A program made the position numbers and the translations under genes. A DNA stretch of 64,000 bases. Source: CALDUY01 sp046350255 (lineage in GTDB: Bacteria > Planctomycetota > Planctomycetia > Gemmatales > Gemmataceae). The notes under the pieces were generated by a model. It had not been told where the DNA came from. It saw nothing but the letters and a program-made list of their open reading frames with translations, and made no database searches. Shown in pieces: positions 8,586-17,139 of the stretch. How positions within the stretch are numbered: position 1 is the stretch's first letter; every line of letters begins with the position of its first letter. The stretch is from positions 423,480-487,479 of the forward strand of contig JAXMAV010000004.1 of assembly GCA_046350255.1 (NCBI GenBank), given 5' to 3'.

Positions 8586-9667
8586 GCGGGTGGGACTGGT
8601 TCGACGAGTATGAGTTCACGGCCCAGTTTAGCGGCGAGGCCGAACGGCAGGAGCTGGGCCGGCTGCACCGCGAAGCCTACACCTTCCGCGAGAGCGACCC
8701 CGACCAGGCGCTGACGCTGATCCGGCGCGGCCGGGCGCTGGCCGAGCATCTGCGCGAGCCGTGGTGGATGCTGTACTACGATCAGCAGCGCGTCCATGCC
8801 CTGCTGCACTTCAAGCAGGATTATCGCGAGGTGCTGGACCTGGCGGTGCGCAACGCGCTGGAGCTGCGTCGGCCCGCCAACGCCGAGTTTCCGCGCCGCC
8901 TGATGATCCATGGCGATCTGGTGCAGGCCTACCTGGGAATCGACCCGTTGGGCTACGCCGAGTCGATCGCCCAGGCGCTGGATTACCTGGAGGCCGAGAC
9001 GCCGCCGGACAGCGACGAATACTACCTGCTCCTGGGCAGCCGACGGCAGTTCGCGCTGGATCGCGGAGCCATGGACGAGGCGGCGATGTACGGCCAGCGC
9101 TCGCTGGAGCTGGCCGCCGCCGACCCCGAGCGTGGCCGGGCCGAGCATTTCCTGGTGTTCGCGTGGAGTGGATTGTGTGAGGTGGCGTGGCACCGGCGCG
9201 AGGCGGAGGCGCTGGCCGAGGCGGCGGCCACCGGCAAGGAACTGGCCCAGCGCGTCGGCCACCAGGTCGAGCTGGCCGGCTTCTGGGTCTGGCAGGCGCT
9301 GGTGGAGCAGCTTCAGGGAGGCAGCAGCAGGGGCGAGCTGCTGATGCAGCGGGCGCGGCAGCGGCTGGAGGGGTTGGGCATGCCAGCCGATGCCTCCATT
9401 CAGGATGCGAAATGTGCCTACTATGAGATGGCGGGGCGATTCGACGAGGCGCTGGCCGCCCGTGATCGCGAATGGCGCCAGCTGGAGGGCCGTGGCCGAC
9501 TGGCGCGTGAGGCGGCCTGCCTGTTAAGCCGGGCGCGCCTGCTGACGCGGCTGGGCCGCCTGGACGACGAGACGGTGGCCCGAACCCGGCAGGCCATCGA
9601 GCGGTTGCGCCAGCCCGAACCCGGCCGCGCCGCCCTGGCCCGGCTGCTCCGCGGAGAGGTGCCATGA
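8582..9667 (+). CDS. TPR-like protein B of the HSP90 operon
   Basis: Second paralogue, 361 aa. The ATG at 8582 overlaps the previous stop (ATGA) and gives MSGWDWFDEYEFTAQ, aligned with the start of its neighbours, so longer frames beginning upstream are rejected. It repeats ESDPDQALTLIRRGRALAE, EPWWMLYYDQQ, LDLAVRNALELRRP and DPLGYAESIAQALDYL. The order of motifs is the same as in protein A, which points to tandem gene duplication followed by strong divergence. Helical repeats continue to the C-terminus, with no membrane segment. The three proteins probably have different partners, or assemble together as a hetero-oligomer. Neither option can be settled from sequence. Confidence 0.8.
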   Translation: MSGWDWFDEYEFTAQFSGEAERQELGRLHREAYTFRESDPDQALTLIRRGRALAEHLREPWWMLYYDQQRVHALLHFKQDYREVLDLAVRNALELRRPANAEFPRRLMIHGDLVQAYLGIDPLGYAESIAQALDYLEAETPPDSDEYYLLLGSRRQFALDRGAMDEAAMYGQRSLELAAADPERGRAEHFLVFAWSGLCEVAWHRREAEALAEAAATGKELAQRVGHQVELAGFWVWQALVEQLQGGSSRGELLMQRARQRLEGLGMPADASIQDAKCAYYEMAGRFDEALAARDREWRQLEGRGRLAREAACLLSRARLLTRLGRLDDETVARTRQAIERLRQPEPGRAALARLLRGEVP

Positions 9668-10731
9668 CCATCTGGGAATGGATCCAGGACTTCGAGCACC
9701 TGGCCGAGCTGCGCGGCGACCGCGAGCGCATCTACCTGGCACGCATCCACTCCGAGGCCTACCAGCACCGGCAGGAGGATCCCGACCGGATGCTGGCCCG
9801 GCTGACCGAGGGGCGCAGCCTGGCCCTGCGCCTGGAGGAGCCGTGGTGGGTCGCCTTCTTCGATCACTGGATCGTGGAAACCTACATCTACTACAAGGAC
9901 GACTACCGCGACATCATCGACCAGGCAGTGCGCCTGACGCTGGAGACGCGCAAGCCGATGTACGACGGCTACCCGCTGCGCTTCGCCATCTGGTGCAACC
10001 TGGTGGCCGCCTACCTGTGCGTCGATCCCGTCGGCTACCAGGAGCAGGTGCGCGAGGCCATCGCTTACCTGGGGGCGCAGGTCCCACCAGAGGGAAGCGA
10101 TCGCTACCTCTATCAGGCGCGGCGGCACTGGTTCGCCTACGAGACGGGCCGATTCGACGAGGCCCACCAGCTGGCTCTGGAAGAGCTGACCATGGCCCAG
10201 ACCGACCCCGACCGCTACACGGGACGGCACCACGAGGTGGACACCTACAAGGCGCTGTGCTGGATCGCCTACCGACGTGGCGACTGGGAATGCCTGGAGG
10301 AGTGCGCCACGGTGGGCGAGGAGCGGGCGCGGGCCATCCAGTATCGCTACGAGCTGGCCCTGTTTCTACTCTGGCGGGCCGCCTGCGCTCGGCGAACGCA
10401 CCGCGAGGAAGAAAGCCGGGGCTGGTTCCGCCAGGGCGTGGCGCAGATGGCCCGCCTGGGGCAGCTACCCAGCGAGTCGTACTTCGACGCCGTGGCCGAG
10501 TATCACACACTGGGAGAAAACCTGCAAGCGGCCTGGAAGACGCGCGAGCGCGAGCTGGAGGTGATCCGCGATCGGGGACAGCTGGCGTATGAGTGCCAGG
10601 TGCGCGTCAAGCGGGTGCTGCTGCTGCGCCAGATGGGCCAGCCGACGGCGGACGAGGAGCGAGCCGCGCACGAGGCGGCGTCCCGGCTGCGCGCCCCGGA
10701 GTTCTACCTGCGTCGGCTGCGCGAGGCCTAG
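9664..10731 (+). CDS. TPR-like protein C of the HSP90 operon
   Basis: Third paralogue, 355 aa, again joined by an ATGA overlap. It begins MTIWEWIQDFEHLAEL and has EDPDRMLARLTEGRSLALR, EEPWWVAFFDHW, LTLETRKPMYDGYPLRFAIW and DPVGYQEQVREAIAYL. It is richer in Tyr and Trp than its sisters. Nothing follows on the same strand; the next gene is convergent and ends at 10728, overlapping this stop by 4 bp. So the coupled unit is HSP90-like, A, B, C, possibly with the GTPase upstream. The shared N-terminal W..eFE motif differs from canonical TPR consensus and could define a specific family. Confidence 0.8.
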   Translation: MTIWEWIQDFEHLAELRGDRERIYLARIHSEAYQHRQEDPDRMLARLTEGRSLALRLEEPWWVAFFDHWIVETYIYYKDDYRDIIDQAVRLTLETRKPMYDGYPLRFAIWCNLVAAYLCVDPVGYQEQVREAIAYLGAQVPPEGSDRYLYQARRHWFAYETGRFDEAHQLALEELTMAQTDPDRYTGRHHEVDTYKALCWIAYRRGDWECLEECATVGEERARAIQYRYELALFLLWRAACARRTHREEESRGWFRQGVAQMARLGQLPSESYFDAVAEYHTLGENLQAAWKTRERELEVIRDRGQLAYECQVRVKRVLLLRQMGQPTADEERAAHEAASRLRAPEFYLRRLREA

Positions 10732-11489
10732 CCGGCCGCCCGGGCGGCGCGCTCGCGCGAGACTGTCTCGGTGCGGGTAAGCAACGGCGGGAAGACGAAC
10801 AGCAGCAGAATCAGCCAGAGCACCACCGCCTGACCCAGGGCGTGCGGCCACTGGAAGCGCAGCACCGGCCACAGCGCGACGAAGAGTACGCCCAGGAGCA
10901 GCGCGTTGAGCAGCAGGTTGAGGAGGAAGACGCCCGGCTGAAAGCTGGTCAGCTGGCCGAACGAGTCTTCGAGCATCACCCGGCCCTTCTCGTCGAGGTA
11001 GCGCAGCGGCTCCTTCGACTCCCGGCCGTAGGCGGAGGTGGTGCGCTGCTTGAACTTGCCCTTGTCGTCGCGTTCCGGCTTGAAGACGGCGCGGTCGGCC
11101 CCCTCGCCGACGATGATCTCCGGAGGCCGCGAGGGAATCAGCTTGCCGCTGCTGAGCCCCCCCAGGCGATACTCGACGCGCGTGCCCGGACGCAGCTTGT
11201 AGACCTCCTCCTTCCCCGCGGCGGTGGGCACGCGTAGCTCGGGGAATGGCTTGCTATCCTCCGACGAGCTGAACTCCCACAGGGGGCGATAGCGCCCCGG
11301 CGTGCCGTAGGCCAGCACCACCCAGAGCAGGACGATGGCCATGACAGCGCTGCCAGCGGCAGGACCGCGCCAGGCGATGCCGGGAGTGGATTCGGTGTAG
11401 AGGTAGGCCTGGAACCACAGCGACCACGCCGACAACAGCAGCGTGAGCACCACCCAGACGAAGAGAAGCAACAAGATCAGGATCAGCAC
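10728..11489 (-). CDS. Membrane protein with four predicted helices
   Basis: Integral membrane protein of 253 aa with no recognised family. The N-terminus has two hydrophobic helices (about residues 2-24 and 46-62). A polar domain of about 110 residues with alternating strands follows (LRPGTRVEYRLGG, PPEIIVGEG), then two more helices near the C-terminus (about 187-206 and 218-238) and an Arg-rich tail. The central domain would lie on one side of the membrane. It begins 15 bp after the stop of the large CxxCH protein on the same strand, so it is probably cotranscribed with it. Convergent with TPR-like protein C. Confidence 0.65.
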   Translation of the reverse strand: MLILILLLLFVWVVLTLLLSAWSLWFQAYLYTESTPGIAWRGPAAGSAVMAIVLLWVVLAYGTPGRYRPLWEFSSSEDSKPFPELRVPTAAGKEEVYKLRPGTRVEYRLGGLSSGKLIPSRPPEIIVGEGADRAVFKPERDDKGKFKQRTTSAYGRESKEPLRYLDEKGRVMLEDSFGQLTSFQPGVFLLNLLLNALLLGVLFVALWPVLRFQWPHALGQAVVLWLILLLFVFPPLLTRTETVSRERAARAAG

Positions 11490-11504
11490 GACGGCGTCTC
11501 CGGG

Positions 11505-14500
11505 TCAGGGCTTGCCCGCCCTCTGGGCGAGCAGGTAGGCCAGCAGGTCGGCGAATTCGGCCGCGCCAACCTGCTCGGCGAGATTGGCCGGCATCGGCGA
11601 GAGGGGCGAGACATGACGCGACTCGACCTCCTTCGAGGCGACGCGCTGCTCCTTGCCCTGGGCATCGGCGAGGACCAGCACGGCGCCTTCCTCGCGGAGA
11701 AAGAGCCCCTCGACGGTCTTCCCGGAGTGCAGGACGAGACGCGTGGTGCGGAACGCCTCATCGACGTTGCGGTTGGGATCGAGGGTGTCTTCGAGCAGAC
11801 GGTCGAGGCCGCGCAGACCGATACCGTCGAGCTGCGGGCCGATGCGAGCACCCTTGCCGGCGACCTGGTGGCAGGCGGCGCAGTGCTTCTCGAAGAGGAC
11901 CAGGCCGCGTTTCGCATCCGGCTTGCCCGTCTCGAAGGCCCGACGGCGCTCGGCGATCAGGCCGGTGAGGCGAGCGTCAGCGGGGGGCAACCCGGTGGTC
12001 AGCTTCAGCAGGCGCTCGCGCAGCTGGGGCAGGCCAGTGGCCTCCAGTCGAACGACCACGCCGCGATCCTGCAAGAGCCGCGCGGAGGCCTTGCCCGAGG
12101 CGACGGCCTGCAGGAGCGTCTCGGCTCCGTCGCGGTGCCCAGCCAGGGCCGAGGCGATGCTTGTCTGCAGGCGAGCGGGAGCGACCGGCATGGCAGCAAC
12201 TAGTTGGGCGCGGGTCAGGGGACGGTTGGCCTGGGCCAGCAGTCGGGCCGCCTGCTCGCGTGCCTCGATGGGGAGCGCGGCATCGGTGAGCACGGCGCCG
12301 AGGGTCGGAGCGTGGCGGTTCGCGTCGATGGCGGCCAGGGCGTCGAGGGCGGGGCCGCGCAGGGCGGCGGGAGTGGTCGCGGTGCGCGCCAGCTGGGCCA
12401 GCTGCTTCTGCGATTCCTCGAGGCGGAGGACGCGGGTGAGTTCGATGCCGAGATGCACCTCGCCGTGGTGGACGGAGCCGAGCAGCTTGCGGCTGAGGTC
12501 GGCACCCCAGGTGCGGAGTTCGGGGTTCAGCTCGCGGCCGCGTTCCTGAATGCCGCGCTCGATGGCGCGAAAGAGTGCAGCCTGGTGGGCCAGCTGGTTG
12601 GGCTGATCGGCGCGAGCAAAGGCGACGAGCCGGGTGAGGGTCGGTTCGTCACCGAAACGAGCGATGTACTGGACGAACTCGCCCTGGCGCGGCAGCGAAC
12701 CAGCCCGGGCCTGCACGTGGCGGAGCAGGAAGGCGGCCGACTCGGGGCTGTGAACGCCAGGGACGACGTCGGCGAGGGCGTCGGCCTGGGGTGCGCTCCA
12801 GTTCCCGGCGGAGACGACGGCCCAGGTCGCGGGGTTCCGCAGGAGGTTGCGGAGCGCGATGCGGACCGTGTGGAGCAGGTGGGTATCCTTCGCCGGGACG
12901 CGCAGACGCAGCTCGACGAGCGGGCGCAGATGCGCGGGACGACGGCGCAGCCCGACAGCCTCGGCGGCGGCACGCTGGACATGCGGGCTGGCGTCGGTCA
13001 GACCAGCCTGGGCCAGGTCAGCCTCGGCAGATAGCTCGGGAGCCGCCACCGTGGCACGCTCGGCCAGGATGCGCTGGAGATGCACGCGGGCGACCTCGGT
13101 CTTGCTGGTGGCAGCGTCGCGGAGGGTGGCCTCGTCGAGCGTGCCCAACCGGTGCAGCACCCACAGGGCAGCCGCGCGGGCGTCACCGTTGCGGTCATCC
13201 CGGGCGACGGTCTGCACGGCCTGTTCGACCTCCTTGCCGCCGCGCTTCGCCAGCTGATGGCTGGCGGTGAGACGGACAACGAGGTTGGGATGAGCCAGGT
13301 CAGCGGTCAGGTCGGCGAGGGTGGCCTTCGTCCAGTCGCTCCGCGCGGGTGTGCCTGGGTTGTCCTTGCCGGTGTAGACGATGCGCCAGATGCGGCCGCG
13401 ATGGCGGTCACGACCCGGGTGGGTGAGCGGCACCTCATAGTGGCCGATGATGCGGTTGTAGAAGTCGGCAACGTAGAGCGCGCCATCGGGGCCGAGTTTG
13501 ACATCGACGGGGCGGAACCAGCGATCCTTGCTGTCGAGCAGGACGTGCTGCGTGGCGCGAGGCGAGGCGCCCTCCCAGGTGAAGCGGAACTGCACGACCT
13601 GGTTGGTCATGACGTCGCCGACGAAGGCGGTGCCGCGATAGGGGGCGGGGTAGACGTCGGCGGCGTAGTAGGCGATGCCGGCGACGGCGGTGGAGCCCTT
13701 GTAGCCGGTGAACATCTGGGGGGCGAAGCCGAGGCCATCGTGCGGCTTGCCGAAGCTGGGGTAGTAGCCGGCGCGGATGAGCTGGTAGATCGGCTCGGAG
13801 TGGCAATCAGACGAGTAGAAGTAGCCGAGCGGATCGACGGTGAGACCGAACGGGTTGACCTGGCCCCAGGTGAACTGCTCGAGGTGCGAGCCATCGGGCC
13901 GGAGGCGGTAGGTGTTGCCGGACTGCATCACCAGGGGGCGGCCGTCAGCACCCTTGACCTCGGACTGGTTGGCGAAGCCGTGGCACGCATAGACCCAGCC
14001 GTCGAAGTTGTGGAGGAAGGCGTTGGTCATGCCGTGGGTGTCGCGCGTGCCGTAAGTGGTATAAGCGACGTCGCGACGGTCGGCGGACCCGCGGCCCGTG
14101 GTGTCGGCGACGCGGAAGATGCTGGGGATGCCGAAGACCAGTGCCTCGCGCGGGCGGGCGCCGGGCAGGGGCAGCAGGCCGATGGGAATGTTGAAGCCAT
14201 CGGCGAAGGTGGTGATCTTGCGGGCGCGGCCATCGGGGCCGAAGTTCTCGAGCACCTTGACGGTGTCGCGCGGTTTGACGCCGGGCTTGGCGGGGAAGGG
14301 ATATTCGAGCGTGTCGGTGACCCAGAGACGTCCCTGGTCGTCAAACGCCAGGTTCATCGGCTTGGCGATGTCGGGCTCGGCGGCGACCAGCTGCACCTCG
14401 AAGCCGGGCGGCACGGTGAAGCCGGCCTTCTCCTTCTCGGGGGTGAGCGGGTCGGTTTCGACGACGTTGGGGCTGAACTGCTGGGGCGTGGCGCCGGGCA

Positions 14501-14549
14501 CCATCAGGAGGGCCAGCAGGAGAGCCAGGGGCAGGAGCAATCGCGACAT
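11505..14549 (-). CDS. PVC-type CxxCH heme / membrane-bound dehydrogenase protein with HEAT-like repeats
   Basis: Exported protein of about 1,014 aa. It has a signal peptide (MSRLLLPLALLLALLMVPGA), then a beta-propeller dehydrogenase-like domain of the TIGR02604 type (VPPGFEVQLVAAEPDIAKPM, FDDQGRLWVTDTLEYP, GPDGALYVADFYNRIIGHYE), a long middle of HEAT-like helices, and a C-terminal cytochrome-c-like domain with CAACHQ near residue 890. This architecture is characteristic of planctomycetes, where dozens of paralogues are thought to oxidise sugars or other organics in the periplasm. The substrate is unknown. The ATG at 14549 is preferred over one 39 nt upstream because it starts directly at the signal peptide. 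The membrane protein that follows may be its partner. Confidence 0.88.
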   Translation of the reverse strand: MSRLLLPLALLLALLMVPGATPQQFSPNVVETDPLTPEKEKAGFTVPPGFEVQLVAAEPDIAKPMNLAFDDQGRLWVTDTLEYPFPAKPGVKPRDTVKVLENFGPDGRARKITTFADGFNIPIGLLPLPGARPREALVFGIPSIFRVADTTGRGSADRRDVAYTTYGTRDTHGMTNAFLHNFDGWVYACHGFANQSEVKGADGRPLVMQSGNTYRLRPDGSHLEQFTWGQVNPFGLTVDPLGYFYSSDCHSEPIYQLIRAGYYPSFGKPHDGLGFAPQMFTGYKGSTAVAGIAYYAADVYPAPYRGTAFVGDVMTNQVVQFRFTWEGASPRATQHVLLDSKDRWFRPVDVKLGPDGALYVADFYNRIIGHYEVPLTHPGRDRHRGRIWRIVYTGKDNPGTPARSDWTKATLADLTADLAHPNLVVRLTASHQLAKRGGKEVEQAVQTVARDDRNGDARAAALWVLHRLGTLDEATLRDAATSKTEVARVHLQRILAERATVAAPELSAEADLAQAGLTDASPHVQRAAAEAVGLRRRPAHLRPLVELRLRVPAKDTHLLHTVRIALRNLLRNPATWAVVSAGNWSAPQADALADVVPGVHSPESAAFLLRHVQARAGSLPRQGEFVQYIARFGDEPTLTRLVAFARADQPNQLAHQAALFRAIERGIQERGRELNPELRTWGADLSRKLLGSVHHGEVHLGIELTRVLRLEESQKQLAQLARTATTPAALRGPALDALAAIDANRHAPTLGAVLTDAALPIEAREQAARLLAQANRPLTRAQLVAAMPVAPARLQTSIASALAGHRDGAETLLQAVASGKASARLLQDRGVVVRLEATGLPQLRERLLKLTTGLPPADARLTGLIAERRRAFETGKPDAKRGLVLFEKHCAACHQVAGKGARIGPQLDGIGLRGLDRLLEDTLDPNRNVDEAFRTTRLVLHSGKTVEGLFLREEGAVLVLADAQGKEQRVASKEVESRHVSPLSPMPANLAEQVGAAEFADLLAYLLAQRAGKP

Positions 14550-14588
14550 CGACGGCCTCGGGAGAGCAGGCGAAGGGAGCAGAACCAT

Positions 14589-14619
14589 CCCGGGGACGCA
14601 GCAGCTGCGCGTCCCCGGG
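14589..14619 (-). terminator. Stem-loop between the HEAT-repeat gene and the CxxCH gene
   Basis: A perfect 11-bp stem (CCCGGGGACGC with GCGTCCCCGGG) encloses a 9-nt loop. It lies 12 bp after the HEAT-repeat stop and just upstream of the CxxCH gene on the minus strand. There is no T-run, so it may be a Rho-assisted or attenuating hairpin. Confidence 0.5.
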
Positions 14620-14631
14620 CAGCCACGGACG

Positions 14632-15396
14632 TTACTTGTTCTTCTGGATAGCGGACAGCGCCTTCTTGGCGGCGTTCTTCAGCTGATTGTCGAGCAGCTT
14701 CTCGTTGCTGGCGATGTCATCGAGCACCTTGACGGCAGCCTTGTCGTTCGGCGTGGCCAGGCGGCTCAGGGCCATCATGGCCTCAATGCGCATCTGCCGG
14801 CCATCCTGCCCTCCCGCCGGGCTCTTGACGATGTCGGCCAGGACCGGGATGGTCGAGGTGGCATCCTTCCCCAGCGGTTTGAGCGAATCGATGGCCTTGC
14901 GGCGCAGATTTGCCGGCGCCTTGCTGTCCTTGAGGAAGTCGGTCAGCCCGGGGAGCCCTTCCTTGCCGGCCTCGCCCAGCGCCGTCACCGCCAGCTCCTG
15001 CACGTCGCTGGTGCCCTTGATCGCCTTGTTGAGCGCGGGCACAGCGGCGGGTCCCAGCTTGGCCAGCGACTTGATGGCCGCCTCGCGCACCTGCTGACGG
15101 TCGTCGTCGAGCAGCTTGGTCAGGGCCGGGATGGCCGACTTGGCCGCGGGGCCCATGTTGCCAATGGCCTGGGCAGCGAAACGGCGGACGAAGCGATCCT
15201 CGTCGTCCAGCGCCTTGATGAGCGGTTTGAGAGCGGAAACAGCCTCCTTGCCCAGCTCGCTCAGCTCGCGGGCGGCGGCCCGACGTTCCTCGTTGTCCGA
15301 CGAGGCCAGCTTCTTGACCAGGGCCTTGGTGTCGGCGGCCTCGACGGCCAGGCTCATTCCCACCAGCAGCCCCAACGCGATCAGACAGGTGCGCAC
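14632..15396 (-). CDS. Exported HEAT-repeat protein
   Basis: Periplasmic repeat protein of 254 aa. The GTG at 15394-15396 is chosen because AGGAGA lies 6 nt upstream and the protein then begins with a signal peptide (VRTCLIALGLLVGMSLAVEA); a longer frame running into the next gene is an artefact. About five HEAT/PBS-lyase-like repeats follow, each with alanine-rich helix pairs, for example DRFVRRFAAQAIGNMGPAAK and RQQVREAAIKSLAKLGPAAV. Such repeats act as protein-binding scaffolds. It is upstream of the CxxCH protein on the same strand but separated by a hairpin, so it is probably its own unit. No catalytic motif. Confidence 0.85.
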   Translation of the reverse strand: MRTCLIALGLLVGMSLAVEAADTKALVKKLASSDNEERRAAARELSELGKEAVSALKPLIKALDDEDRFVRRFAAQAIGNMGPAAKSAIPALTKLLDDDRQQVREAAIKSLAKLGPAAVPALNKAIKGTSDVQELAVTALGEAGKEGLPGLTDFLKDSKAPANLRRKAIDSLKPLGKDATSTIPVLADIVKSPAGGQDGRQMRIEAMMALSRLATPNDKAAVKVLDDIASNEKLLDNQLKNAAKKALSAIQKNK

Positions 15397-15493
15397 GGCA
15401 GTTCTCCTCACGCAGGCAGATTCGACCTTCTGCAGGTGAGCATAAACCAGCGGACGGCGCGCGACAACCAGCCGGCGCGGTTTGTGGCCGACT

Positions 15494-16270
15494 TCAGGCC
15501 CAGGGAGGCGGTTTTTTTGTGAAGAACGCCTCCAGTCCCCGCCGACACTCCTCCCCCAGGCGCGGAGCAGCCGAGGCTTTCGCCGCCTCCTCCAGCCCCA
15601 CGGACTGGTGAGAAAATGTGCCCAGCAACTCCTTCGTGCGCGCCAGCGCCAGGGGGCCCCCCTCGGCCAGGGCACGGGCCCAGCCCAGGGCCACCTCGAA
15701 AAGTTTCTCCGCCGGGGCCACCTGGTTGATAAAGCCGGTCCGCAGCGCCTCGTCGGCCGCAAGCGTCTCGCCGGTGAGCAGCAGGTAGCGCGCGGTGCGC
15801 TCGCCGACCAGGCGAAGCAGGTGCGGCATAACCATGGCGGCGACCAGGCCCCGGCGCACCTCGGGATAGCCGAAGCGAGCCTCGGGGACGGCGACGGCCA
15901 GATCACACACCGATACCAGCCCCGCGCCCCCGGCCAGGGCCGAGCCATTGACCGCAGCGATGACGGGGAGCGGATGGCGGTAGATGCGATCGTAGAGCCG
16001 GGCCAGGCACAGCGCGTCGTCCCACACGGGGCTGACGCCGGGGTCCGCGCCGAGCGATGCCTGCAATTCAGCAAGATCCATCCCGGCGCAGAAGACCGAC
16101 CCGGCCCCGGTGAGCAGGACCACGCGCACCGCAGGGTCTTCCGCGGCGCGGGTCAGGGCGGCGTCGAGCGCGACGATGAGTTCGCGGCTGAGCGCATTCC
16201 GCCGCTCGGGACGGTTGAGCGTCAAGACAGCGGCGCGCTCGCGCAGAGTGTAGAGAACGAGGTCGGTCAT
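15494..16270 (-). CDS. Enoyl-CoA hydratase/isomerase family protein
   Basis: Crotonase-fold enzyme of 258 aa. The oxyanion-hole segments are visible: FCAGMDLAEL near residues 60-69 and ALAGGAGLVSVCDLAVA near 109-125, and LNRPERRNALS is the usual N-terminal signature. Of the two crotonase catalytic acids, a Glu is present in FGYPEVRRGLV. The start overlaps the stop of the AtuA-like gene by ATGA, so the two are translationally coupled. In bacteria this kind of pairing occurs in leucine or terpenoid degradation clusters next to biotin-dependent carboxylases, so a methylglutaconyl-CoA-like substrate is possible, but the carboxylase is not in the window and the exact substrate is unassigned. Confidence 0.85.
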   Translation of the reverse strand: MTDLVLYTLRERAAVLTLNRPERRNALSRELIVALDAALTRAAEDPAVRVVLLTGAGSVFCAGMDLAELQASLGADPGVSPVWDDALCLARLYDRIYRHPLPVIAAVNGSALAGGAGLVSVCDLAVAVPEARFGYPEVRRGLVAAMVMPHLLRLVGERTARYLLLTGETLAADEALRTGFINQVAPAEKLFEVALGWARALAEGGPLALARTKELLGTFSHQSVGLEEAAKASAAPRLGEECRRGLEAFFTKKPPPWA

Positions 16271-16635
16271 GCGTGGTCTCCGCGCGGGGGTCGGCGCAAT
16301 GCCGCCAGGTTCGCAGGAGGTGGCTCCAGCGGCAGGCTCAACAGCGCCAGCGCCAGGGTCTTGCCCTGCGTGTCCGAACGCAGCGAGCGACTGGCGCCGC
16401 CAGCAAGCACATCGTACAGGACGAAGTTGACAGCCAGGACGTTGGGGGCAAGGAAGCGTTCGACGCGGGACGGCCCCAGGGAAGCGAAGTAGTCGCGAAC
16501 GACGTCGGCGGTGAGATGAGCGACCAGCCAGTCGAAGCCGGCGCGGGTGTAGGCGATGACCGCGACGTTGGCGTGGTTCCCCTTATCGCCGGAACGACCA
16601 TGAGCAATCAGCGAGAGAGTTACAGGATCGGCCAT
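16267..16635 (-). CDS. AtuA-like domain protein
   Basis: Small protein of 122 aa resembling the C-terminal ferredoxin-like domain of AtuA/DUF1446 proteins: LIAHGRSGDKGNHANVAVIA at the N-terminus and NVLAVNFVLYDVLAGG in the middle are the characteristic parts. The ATG at 16633-16635 has GGAGG about 11 nt upstream and starts right at the domain; upstream in-frame codons give a sequence unlike the family. It is coupled (ATGA) to the enoyl-CoA hydratase. Full-length AtuA proteins belong to acyclic terpene/leucine catabolism; here only the C-terminal domain is present as a separate gene, with the larger domain not seen. The molecular function of this domain is not known to me. Confidence 0.75.
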   Translation of the reverse strand: MADPVTLSLIAHGRSGDKGNHANVAVIAYTRAGFDWLVAHLTADVVRDYFASLGPSRVERFLAPNVLAVNFVLYDVLAGGASRSLRSDTQGKTLALALLSLPLEPPPANLAALRRPPRGDHA

Positions 16636-16771
16636 GAGGAATATACCTCCGGTAGCGGACGCTACCAGGCATGGTGGCCGACACCGCCGTCGAGGACAAG
16701 GGCAAGTAGCACCGACCCACGCGGCCACGCCGATGCCTCCACCTGGCGCCACGGCTCTCGCAGATTTGCTC

Positions 16772-16800
16772 TTGTAAGATCCCCGACACCTCGATACTGT
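16772..16800 (+). promoter_or_regulatory. Possible promoter of the AlpA-like gene and capsid module
   Basis: TTGTAA (16772-16777), 17-bp spacer, TACTGT (16795-16800). Each hexamer matches the sigma-70 consensus in four of six positions. It lies about 55 bp before the AlpA-like ATG. Confidence 0.3.
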
Positions 16801-16856
16801 ACAGACGTTCCTGCCAGATTGTCCCAGCCGCTCGATCTCTTTCGAGAGGATCACCG

Positions 16857-17057
16857 ATGATTCCGGCACAGATGGAGCCGAGGAACAGCCCCGAGCTGTT
16901 GACCTCCCAGCAGGTGGCTGCTCGCCTGTCGATCAGCGTACGCACGTTGTGGCGCCTCGTCGCCACGGGTAAGTTCCCCCAGCCGATCCGCTACAACCGC
17001 AAGTTGGTCCGCTGGAAGTCGTCCGAGGTCCACGACTACATCCAGGCCCTCGTCTGA
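16857..17057 (+). CDS. AlpA/excisionase-type helix-turn-helix protein
   Basis: DNA-binding protein of 66 aa with a MerR-like winged helix: LLTSQQVAARLSISVRTLWR is the helix-turn-helix and GKFPQPIRYNRKLVRWKSSE the wing, followed by a short helix. This is the AlpA/Xis pattern of small regulators found in prophages and integrated elements, where they act as excisionases or activate integrase or late genes. A GAGAGG box lies about 8 nt before the ATG; a second in-frame ATG is at 16872. It is the first plus-strand gene of the capsid-module region. No integrase was found next to it, so an activator role may be more likely than excision. Confidence 0.75.
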   Translation: MIPAQMEPRNSPELLTSQQVAARLSISVRTLWRLVATGKFPQPIRYNRKLVRWKSSEVHDYIQALV

Positions 17058-17139
17058 TCCCCCGCGCAGCGAGACAGGGCGGCCCTTCCGCCCTGTTTTC
17101 GTTTGCCTACCTCGCCCCCGGTCTGCTACTGACTGGACC

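Noticed and set aside
10728..10872. Second gene overlapping the end of TPR-like protein C
   Set aside because: Only the membrane protein frame ending at 10728 has a coherent product; other frames are short shadows.
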